Source of the DNA: Anoxypelagibacter sp902613655
Lineage (GTDB): Bacteria > Pseudomonadota > Alphaproteobacteria > Pelagibacterales > Pelagibacteraceae
DNA length: 64,000 nt
NCBI GenBank assembly: GCA_902613655.1
Contig: CACMHR010000003.1
Span: 1 to 64,000 of the forward strand
Direction of reading: 5' to 3'
In this document: positions 55,077 through 60,823 of the stretch, piece by piece
Layout: every line of letters starts with the position of its first letter
How positions within the stretch are numbered: position 1 is the stretch's first letter
Notes under the pieces: generated by a model
Databases searched by the model: none
Told to the model about the DNA's origin: nothing
Seen by the model: the letters and a program-made list of their open reading frames with translations, nothing else
Program-made: the position numbers and the translations under genes

Positions 55077-56915
55077 ATGTCTAATATTAGTGCAATCACT
55101 AGAAACATAGTAGAATTATTGGATAACAAAAAATATTCAATCGAGTATTATCAAAGGGAATATAGATGGGGAGAAGAGCAAATAGTAGAACTTCTAACAG
55201 ACTTGGAGGATAAATTTTTTGAAGATTATGAAGATAGTCATCAAAGAATTAATGTTAAAAATTATCCACCATATTTCTTGGGTTCAATAATTCTTGTTGA
55301 TAAAAATAGTCAAACTTTTGTAATTGACGGTCAACAAAGATTAACTTCACTTACTTTGCTTCTAATTTATGTTTATAGAAAATTTGGTAAAGATAATCAA
55401 AAACAGAACTTATTAAATTTAATCTATTCGGATACATATGGTGAGAAAAACTTTAATTTAAATATTGATGATAGAACAGAATGTCTTGATAAACTATTAA
55501 AAGAAGGTGTTTATGAAACAAAAGAGGATGATAACGAGTCTGTAAAAAATCTTGTAGATCGATATGAAGATATTGAAAATAATTTTTCAGAAGAACTTAC
55601 AAACGTTTTACCTTTGTTTGCAGATTGGTTGATAAAAAAAGTTTTCTTTGTTGAAATAACTGCACAAAATGATCAAGACGCATACAATATCTTTGAAACT
55701 ATGAATGATAGAGGTTTATCTTTAAATAGTTCAGAAATGTTAAAAGGTTATTTGTTGTCTCAAATTCAATCAGAAGAGAAGAGAAATGACGCAAATAATA
55801 AATGGAAAAAAGTAGTAATAAAACTAAAAAACGAAGACAAAGATCACGAAGAAGAATTTGCAAAGTCTTTATTAAGATCAAGATATGCAAGAGATATTAG
55901 GGAAAGAAAACGAGGTGCAGTAAAAAAAGATTTTGACCTAATTGGTACTGAATTTCATAGATGGGTAAGAGACAAAAAAGAAATATTAAGTTTAAGCAAC
56001 TGGGAGAGTTATTATGACTTTATTAATAATCAGTATGCAAAATATTCTGAAATTTATTTAACAATTTTAAAACACAGCAAAATTTTCTCAAAAAAATATG
56101 AGGCAATATTTTACAATGGTCATAATTATTTAACTCTACAAAATACAATTTTACTTGCCCCTATTAAAGCAGAGGACTCATCTGAAATAATTGATAAAAA
56201 AATTAGAATGGTAGCGAGATATCTAGACATATTTCTTGCAAGAAGAATAGTTAATTACAAAACTATTGATCGTAATACTCTTGAAGTAAATTTATTTAAT
56301 TTAATAAAGAATATAAGGGAACAAGAAATTGAAACTCTAAAAAGTATTTTAATTAGTGAACTTGATAAACAAACAGAAAAAATTACTGAGGTAACAAATT
56401 TTAAATTATCTACTCAATTTAAAAGAAAAGTACGATATTTGCTTGCAAGATTTACATATTTTATTGAAAGTGAAACGAATGAAGTGGGAGCAGACTTTGG
56501 AAAATATATAAGAATTAAATATGAAAAAAAACCTTTTGAAATAGAACATATTTGGTCCCACAAATATGATCATTATAAAAACATATTTGACAATGAAGAA
56601 GATTTTATTGAAAAAAGACAATCTCTTGGAGCGCTAATTTTAGTACCGAGAGGAGAAAATCAAAGTTTTAGTGACAAGCATTATAGAGATAAGGTTCAAT
56701 TCTATGGAAGAGGTAATATCTTAACAAAATCTCTTACAAGTTTATGCTATTCTAACAATCCTTCTTTTACTAATTTTGTTAGAGATAACAATCTACCTTT
56801 TAAAAATTATGATGATTTTAATCTTGAAAGTTTAAATGAAAGAACTGAACTTTATAAAAAACTTTCAGAACTTATTTGGTCTCCTAGTCAAATTGAGAAA
56901 GAAATGAACAATTAA
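55077..56915 (+). CDS. DUF262/DUF1524 (GmrSD-like) restriction-type protein
   Basis: 612 residues combining the GmrS and GmrD halves in one chain. N-terminal DUF262: YYQREYRWGEEQIVELL (about 24-40) and the DGQQR nucleotide-binding motif (84-88, FVIDGQQRLTSL). C-terminal DUF1524 His-Me/HNH nuclease: IEHIWSHKYD around residue 490 followed by LILVPRGENQSFSDKHYRDK. Known GmrSD and related proteins cleave modified phage DNA with NTP use. Linked to the Cas4-like gene 8 bp upstream, a combination I do not recognise as a named system. Confidence 0.85.
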   Translation: MSNISAITRNIVELLDNKKYSIEYYQREYRWGEEQIVELLTDLEDKFFEDYEDSHQRINVKNYPPYFLGSIILVDKNSQTFVIDGQQRLTSLTLLLIYVYRKFGKDNQKQNLLNLIYSDTYGEKNFNLNIDDRTECLDKLLKEGVYETKEDDNESVKNLVDRYEDIENNFSEELTNVLPLFADWLIKKVFFVEITAQNDQDAYNIFETMNDRGLSLNSSEMLKGYLLSQIQSEEKRNDANNKWKKVVIKLKNEDKDHEEEFAKSLLRSRYARDIRERKRGAVKKDFDLIGTEFHRWVRDKKEILSLSNWESYYDFINNQYAKYSEIYLTILKHSKIFSKKYEAIFYNGHNYLTLQNTILLAPIKAEDSSEIIDKKIRMVARYLDIFLARRIVNYKTIDRNTLEVNLFNLIKNIREQEIETLKSILISELDKQTEKITEVTNFKLSTQFKRKVRYLLARFTYFIESETNEVGADFGKYIRIKYEKKPFEIEHIWSHKYDHYKNIFDNEEDFIEKRQSLGALILVPRGENQSFSDKHYRDKVQFYGRGNILTKSLTSLCYSNNPSFTNFVRDNNLPFKNYDDFNLESLNERTELYKKLSELIWSPSQIEKEMNN

Positions 56916-56977
56916 ATGGTTATTCAACAATTGTTATTGTCGCAAATGCGACTATAACGGTTCGGAACGAGACTTCA

Positions 56978-57009
56978 AACTTCGTGTAAACTTCGTGTAA
57001 AACTTCGTG
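56978..57009 (+). repeat. Arm-type repeats of cassette B, right end (AACTTCGTG x3)
   Basis: AACTTCGTG at 56978, 56989 and 57001 (spacing 11 and 12 bp), ending 49 bp before R3. Same orientation as the left-end copies. The gap 56916-57193 otherwise holds only R3 and the left arm of cassette C. Confidence 0.75.
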
Positions 57010-57058
57010 CTGTTCCTAAATTGATATTTGAATTGGATTAACGGTTTCCGTTGGTTAA

Positions 57059-57078
57059 GGGGCGTTCTGTTGCCCGTC
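57059..57078 (-). repeat. Attachment-type core repeat R3
   Basis: GGGGCGTTCTGTT then GCCCGTC, close to the tmRNA copy for 16 bases. Shares the 19-bp block at +34 with R2. Confidence 0.82.
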
Positions 57079-57116
57079 TTCATTAATTTATAACAGAATA
57101 TAACACTTTTTGAATA

Positions 57117-57139
57117 GGTACATAGTTAGGTACATAGTT
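57117..57139 (+). repeat. Arm-type repeats of cassette C, left end (GGTACATAGTT x2)
   Basis: GGTACATAGTT at 57117 and 57129, 12 bp apart, 58 bp inward from R3. Three more copies of the word stand at the right end of cassette C. Confidence 0.75.
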
Positions 57140-57193
57140 TTTTTAGGGTTTAATTGTAATCATATTTAAGTAATAATATTCAATTAATAATTT

Positions 57194-57736
57194 ATGTTTA
57201 GCACTCTTTTAAAAGGTCAAAATGCTATGATTGCGGGCATGGATTTTGAACTGGCAAATGATTTTAAAAAGGCATTCCTTAATCTAAATAAAACAGACAA
57301 TCTTTATAATAAAAAAAAACTTTATAATGAAGCAATCTTTTTAGACTTAACAGATAGAACTGAATGTCATCCAAGAATGAGTTTCAAAATGGAGGATAGA
57401 GGAGGTTTGTTAGGAGGAGTAGTGAAGAATTTGGGTAGGGGAAATCAAAAAGTAGTATGGGAATTAGATGAAACTTTTGATACAGAATATTATTTTTCAA
57501 CTAATTGGTTTGATAACTCTATTGAAATGTATTTGGATTTAAAAAAAGAACTAGAAAATAGCAAAAATTTATACAAAGAAGAAAAAATTAACTTTTATGA
57601 TTACTTCTTAAAAAGACTTCAAGTTTATAATCAAACTCAACCCTCAAAACATGTTCAAATGTATAAAGGAGTTGATATGAATAAATATCAAAATAAATTA
57701 AGAGATATATTAGAACCTATTTTGTTACTAAAGTAA
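57194..57736 (+). CDS. Hypothetical protein, sole gene of cassette C
   Basis: 180 residues, no recognised family. The middle is the most distinctive: 'DRTECHPRMSFKMEDRGGLLGGVVKNLGRGNQKVVWELDE', followed by helical, charged segments. No signal peptide or membrane helix. As the only gene in a 788-bp cassette flanked by core and arm repeats, it is the entire payload, which suggests a self-sufficient function such as a defence effector or a regulator; this is inference. Confidence 0.65.
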   Translation: MFSTLLKGQNAMIAGMDFELANDFKKAFLNLNKTDNLYNKKKLYNEAIFLDLTDRTECHPRMSFKMEDRGGLLGGVVKNLGRGNQKVVWELDETFDTEYYFSTNWFDNSIEMYLDLKKELENSKNLYKEEKINFYDYFLKRLQVYNQTQPSKHVQMYKGVDMNKYQNKLRDILEPILLLK

Positions 57737-57766
57737 GCATCATCAACATAAACATATTGGGTTTAA

Positions 57767-57799
57767 GGTACATAGTTTGTACATAGTAGGTACATAGTT
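57767..57799 (+). repeat. Arm-type repeats of cassette C, right end (GTACATAGT x3)
   Basis: GTACATAGT at 57768, 57779 and 57790 (strict 11-bp period; the first and last are preceded by G), ending 48 bp before R4. Confidence 0.75.
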
Positions 57800-57846
57800 A
57801 ATGATTTTTGAGTTTTTGTTGGGAACAAAAGGTTTTCCAATTTTTA

Positions 57847-57869
57847 GGGGCGTTCTGTTGCCAGGTGCC
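57847..57869 (-). repeat. Attachment-type core repeat R4
   Basis: Identical to the tmRNA copy R5 over its 23 bp (GGGGCGTTCTGTT then GCCAGGTGCC). The following 100 bp are nearly identical to those after R1 and still recall diverged tmRNA sequence. Confidence 0.87.
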
Positions 57870-57942
57870 GTTAACCTCATTTCGTTAATCCTTGTTATAT
57901 AATAATTATTTTACAACCTAAAGCCCAAAACTGGTTCTTCAC

Positions 57943-57971
57943 TGCGTCCGTATTGCGTCAGCAATTGCGAC
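57943..57971 (+). repeat. Arm-type repeats of cassette D, left end (TGCGTC)
   Basis: TGCGTC at 57943 and 57954 and the variant TGCGAC at 57966, 96, 107 and 119 bp inward from R4: the same offsets as at R1. A further pair TGCGCC/TGCGTC is inside the cassette at 58585 and 58597. Confidence 0.7.
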
Positions 57972-57988
57972 AGGATAGGATTAGATCT

Positions 57989-58570
57989 ATGAGAAAATTA
58001 TTATTGATAATTTTTTATATTTTAAGTTTTCTCTGGATTTTAGCTTATTTGGGAACTGCCATTGAAATATATCTAAATAACAAAGAATCTTTATATAAAA
58101 TATTTCCATTAATATTATTGGCAATACTTCCTCCAATATTTATTTATAAAATTATAAAATGGGTAGAATTAAAAGGTGTAAAAAATTTCAACACTTTACT
58201 TAAAAAAACATTTGCTGAAGTTGATAAATTTAATAAATCAAATAAAAGAAAAAAAATGGTTTCGGATTATAAAAAATTAAATCAAAAAGATATTTTTTGG
58301 ATTGCTCCAAGCATTGTATTAATTATAGGACTATTTCCTTTGCCAATAGGCTATTATACGCTAACCAGATTAGTGGTTTGTGGTTGTGCAGTTTATTATG
58401 CTTATAGTTTTTACCAAAAAAAAGAAAATACATTGACATGGATATTCGGTTTTTTAGTTATTTTGTATAATCCTATAGTCCCTGTTTATTTATACGAAAA
58501 AGCTATTTGGGTATTTGTAAATATAATAACAATATTTGCTTTTTATAAATATAAAAATAAAGTTAAATGA
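57989..58570 (+). CDS. Hypothetical four-helix membrane protein, cassette D
   Basis: 193 residues from ATG 57989 (MRKLLLIIFYIL); the frame opens at 57953 inside the repeat, but that start is unlikely. Two N-terminal hydrophobic helices, a charged loop (KKTFAEVDKFNKSNKRKKM), then three or four hydrophobic stretches. No family is recognised. First gene of cassette D. Confidence 0.6.
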   Translation: MRKLLLIIFYILSFLWILAYLGTAIEIYLNNKESLYKIFPLILLAILPPIFIYKIIKWVELKGVKNFNTLLKKTFAEVDKFNKSNKRKKMVSDYKKLNQKDIFWIAPSIVLIIGLFPLPIGYYTLTRLVVCGCAVYYAYSFYQKKENTLTWIFGFLVILYNPIVPVYLYEKAIWVFVNIITIFAFYKYKNKVK

Positions 58571-58617
58571 AAAACCTATCTGATTGCGCCCATAATTGCG
58601 TCAGGGTATAATTAATT

Positions 58618-59079
58618 ATGAATTTATTTAATGACAAAGACGGAAAGTTCAAAAGACTTGAAAAAATTATTTTAGATATAGAAAAAGAAAAACACACTAT
58701 AAGCTGGGCTCATACAACAATACAAAGCTGTCTTTGGAATCTCGAGAAGAGTCCGAACCTACAAAAGTTCGATTTAGAAATGATTGCAAAAGATTTAAGA
58801 GAGAATTTAAATAAAAAAGAAGAGGCCCAAGCTAGGATACAAGATTTACAATTTGGCACTCTTAAAGCTGAAATGGAAATCCTCAAATTAGGAAGCCAAA
58901 CCTACGCACTTCTTCGACAGGTAGAGGATATTAAAAAGAAAGCCGGTATCAACAACCTGTGGAAACACGAAGAGGACAAAAGACTAAACGAACATTTTAA
59001 AAAACATCCTGAAGATGTTGGAACACTTCATATTACAGAAAATTCGATGACATTTGATTTTAGCAATAAGAAAAAATGA
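58618..59079 (+). CDS. Hypothetical coiled-coil protein, cassette D
   Basis: 153 residues, strongly charged and helical (KKEEAQARIQDLQFGTLKAEMEILKL); a short region ISWAHTTIQSCLWNLEKS near the start. It overlaps the nuclease gene that follows by 4 bp (ATGA), so the two proteins are probably made together and may form a complex. The TGCGCC/TGCGTC pair lies immediately upstream (58585-58602). No domain is recognised. Confidence 0.65.
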   Translation: MNLFNDKDGKFKRLEKIILDIEKEKHTISWAHTTIQSCLWNLEKSPNLQKFDLEMIAKDLRENLNKKEEAQARIQDLQFGTLKAEMEILKLGSQTYALLRQVEDIKKKAGINNLWKHEEDKRLNEHFKKHPEDVGTLHITENSMTFDFSNKKK

Positions 59080-59993
59080 GCAAATTAAGTTTTCTTGATC
59101 CTTTCATAATTCAATCAGGTTTTGACGAAAAACAATTTGGTCCCGGCGGTCAAGTTATTCAAAGTTATCCTAAAGAATTTATGGATCTTAAAATGAGAGT
59201 CTCCTTTGGGAAGGGTGTACCAGCTAGAGTTACGTGGATATCATTTTTGGCACCCGAGATGCAAACTATGGAAGGTTTCTATCCAGTTTATTTATTTTAT
59301 AAAAAAGCAAAAAAATTAATTTTAGCTTATGGAATTAGTGAGACTAAAGAGTCCAAAACTTCTTGGCCTAATGAAATTATAAACAATGAAAAAAGAATTA
59401 AAGATTATCTTAAAGATACACCTCGTTACGGAGATTCCTTTGTTTATAAGACCTATACGCCGATGATAAAGGACAATAAGGTTAGTTATATTGATGATGA
59501 TAATAAAACTATATCAAATGATGGATTAAACAATGATCTAACCGAAATTATTAATTATTACAAAAAATCGTTATCTCTTGAAATAAAAAAAGAAGACTCT
59601 TCTATAGGCCAAGGGATCTTCTGGATGGAAAAACAGTTAGAAGATTTTATAGTTGATAACTGGAACGAAACAGATTTAGGTAAAAAATACGATTTGATTG
59701 ATCAACAATATAAAACTGACGTTGGTATAATAGATATTTTGGCAACAGATAAAAAAAATAAGAATCATGTTGTTATTGAATTAAAAAGAAATCAAACAAA
59801 TGATGAAGTTTTAGGACAAATTAAAAAATATATGGGTTGGGTTAAAGTTCACAAAAAAGATAACAACGTAATAGGAATTATTGTGGCAAAACAATTCGAT
59901 AAGAAATTTTATTATGCAATGCAAATGGAAAAAGATGTTTATCCATTAGAATACGAAGTTGATTTTAAATTGAAGGAATTTAAAACAAAATAG
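59076..59993 (+). CDS. MrcB-N domain plus NucS-like PD-(D/E)XK nuclease
   Basis: 305 residues in two parts. Residues about 20-130 resemble the MrcB/DUF3578 N-terminal DNA-recognition domain ('FYPVYLFYKKAKKLILAYGISETKES'). Residues 180-300 match the NucS/DUF91 nuclease fold: WMEKQLEDFIVDNW, D220 in VGIIDILATD, E235-x-K237 in HVVIELKRN, and GQIKKYMGWVK with Q248. By family this is a restriction-type endonuclease, perhaps acting on modified or mismatched DNA. The preceding coiled-coil protein overlaps it by 4 bp. The domain pairing is not one I recognise as a named system. Confidence 0.8.
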   Translation: MSKLSFLDPFIIQSGFDEKQFGPGGQVIQSYPKEFMDLKMRVSFGKGVPARVTWISFLAPEMQTMEGFYPVYLFYKKAKKLILAYGISETKESKTSWPNEIINNEKRIKDYLKDTPRYGDSFVYKTYTPMIKDNKVSYIDDDNKTISNDGLNNDLTEIINYYKKSLSLEIKKEDSSIGQGIFWMEKQLEDFIVDNWNETDLGKKYDLIDQQYKTDVGIIDILATDKKNKNHVVIELKRNQTNDEVLGQIKKYMGWVKVHKKDNNVIGIIVAKQFDKKFYYAMQMEKDVYPLEYEVDFKLKEFKTK

Positions 59994-59996
59994 GCC

Positions 59997-60272
59997 ATGA
60001 ATTATCTTAAAAAAATAGATTTGAATTTTAAAACAGCACTTATACCAGCTAACAATTTTTGTTATTTATATGCTCTTTATGGTTTCATAGTTATTTTGGG
60101 TTTATTGGATATTGTTTTCATGGGTTTTTTAAATTTGTTAGGATATTATTTTAGTGAATTTCTAGGAATATTTGGTTCTTTTTTAATGATAAGCTTAAGC
60201 GCTGGAGGAGTTGGCTATTTTTTAATTTTAATTTTCGCTTTGTTAAAGTCTTTAAGAAATTCAAATAATTGA
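59997..60272 (+). CDS. Small membrane protein, cassette D
   Basis: 91 residues, 3 bp after the nuclease gene: two long hydrophobic segments (YALYGFIVILGLLDIVFMGFL and the C-terminal FLMISLSAGGVGYFLILIFALL). No family is recognised. It may form part of the nuclease operon. Confidence 0.55.
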   Translation: MNYLKKIDLNFKTALIPANNFCYLYALYGFIVILGLLDIVFMGFLNLLGYYFSEFLGIFGSFLMISLSAGGVGYFLILIFALLKSLRNSNN

Positions 60273-60296
60273 CATATTTATTTTCTATAATAATTT

Positions 60297-60443
60297 ATGC
60301 TTGAAAAAGAAAAAGAAGAAAAAATCCTGTATACGAAAAAAACAATTACAAAAGATACAATAAACTCTGAAATTGAGTGGGTCGAACTAGACGTTTATAA
60401 TTTTAAAGAAGATCAAAATAGTCGAGATAAAACAATTCACTAA
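60297..60443 (+). CDS. Possible 48-residue acidic protein, cassette D
   Basis: ATG at 60297, stop at 60441-60443. Product starts MLEKEKEEKILYTKKTITK and is charged. It fits between the membrane protein and the right arm repeats and uses codons like its neighbours, but it is short and has no known relatives; it could also be a chance frame. Confidence 0.35.
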   Translation: MLEKEKEEKILYTKKTITKDTINSEIEWVELDVYNFKEDQNSRDKTIH

Positions 60444-60457
60444 ATTTCCTATCTCAG

Positions 60458-60474
60458 TGCGTCCATAGTGCGTC
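60458..60474 (+). repeat. Arm-type repeats of cassette D, right end (TGCGTC x2)
   Basis: TGCGTC at 60458 and 60469 (11 bp apart), ending 46 bp before R5. Same word and orientation as at the left end of the cassette. Confidence 0.72.
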
Positions 60475-60520
60475 ACAAAATTTTTAATTGTTGGTATTAA
60501 AGAAGAATCAGAGATTTAAA

Positions 60521-60543
60521 GGGGCGTTCTGTTGCCAGGTGCC
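60521..60543 (-). repeat. Core repeat R5: intact copy within the tmRNA gene
   Basis: This is the presumed attachment site in its functional context: on the minus strand it is the last 23 bases of the tmRNA coding piece, including the CCTGGCAACAGAAC element typical of alphaproteobacterial tmRNA. Copies R1-R4 are displaced versions of it. Confidence 0.85.
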
Positions 60544-60777
60544 CCGGACCCCGTTTACTTAATTAACAAGTTAATTAAGCAGCAAGTGCAAATTTATTAT
60601 TTGCATTTATAATTAGCCCGTTACGTCGGAACCATCTCGAACGAAAGAATAGCCTTTAGACACTCGTCGATTCTGATTCACCCCCATAAGTTGTAAATGG
60701 TGGAGGTGGTGGGTACTGCCCCCACGTCCGCAATGTTTATTACGAAACTCGTTTATCGTCATAGTTGGAAAACCAAC
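60521..60777 (-). ncRNA. ssrA: tmRNA, circularly permuted two-piece type
   Basis: Read on the minus strand the order is acceptor piece, short spacer, coding piece. The acceptor piece ends ...GGACGTGGGGGCAGTACCC, then ACCACCTCCACCA (3' end 60698; T-stem GTGGG/CCCAC). The spacer is only 12 nt (60686-60697). The coding piece starts at 60685 with GGGGGTG, which pairs with CACCTCC of the acceptor, followed by AATCAGAATCGACG. The tag frame at 60604-60575 encodes ANNKFALAA and a TAA stop, inside an inverted repeat (60558-60579). Two-piece tmRNA is the alphaproteobacterial form; it rescues stalled ribosomes and tags products for proteolysis. Confidence 0.92.
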
Positions 60778-60783
60778 AGATAT

Positions 60784-60811
60784 AATATAAAATCAAAAAA
60801 TAAAGATTCAA
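60784..60811 (-). promoter_or_regulatory. Likely ssrA promoter
   Basis: Minus strand: -35 TTGAAT (60806-60811), -10 TATATT (60784-60789), 16-bp spacer. The start would be near 60777, at the first base of a GTTGG-TTTT-CCAAC hairpin (60777-60764). The same stretch on the plus strand carries TATAAT (60781-60786), which may serve thyX. Confidence 0.5.
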
Positions 60812-60823
60812 TAAATAATTTAA

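Larger units (their letters stand above)
52175..60543. mobile_element. Tandem array of four att-flanked cassettes at the tmRNA gene
   Basis: Five direct repeats of the terminal part of the tmRNA coding piece (starting 52175, 54131, 57059, 57847, 60521) cut this region into cassettes A (52175-54130), B (54131-57058), C (57059-57846) and D (57847-60520). All repeats have the tmRNA orientation, and the array lies on the 3' side of the minus-strand tmRNA gene, the place where site-specific elements accumulate. Cassettes B, C and D have their own short direct repeats at both ends. No integrase, transposase or replication gene was recognised in any cassette. I interpret the whole as an accretion of integrase-less site-specific elements; this is inference from repeat geometry. 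Confidence 0.8.

Noticed and set aside
56978..57009. Three short direct repeats as a CRISPR remnant
   Set aside because: Units are 9 bp with 2-3 bp spacers and recur at the other end of the cassette; no long repeats, unique 30-bp spacers or cas operon are present.
52175..60543. Integron cassette array
   Set aside because: No intI gene and no imperfect-palindrome attC sites; the repeats are copies of a tmRNA end with arm-type repeats, pointing to tyrosine-integrase attachment sites.
52175..60543. Prophage or insertion-sequence region
   Set aside because: No capsid, terminase, tail, transposase or terminal inverted repeats were recognised among the frames.
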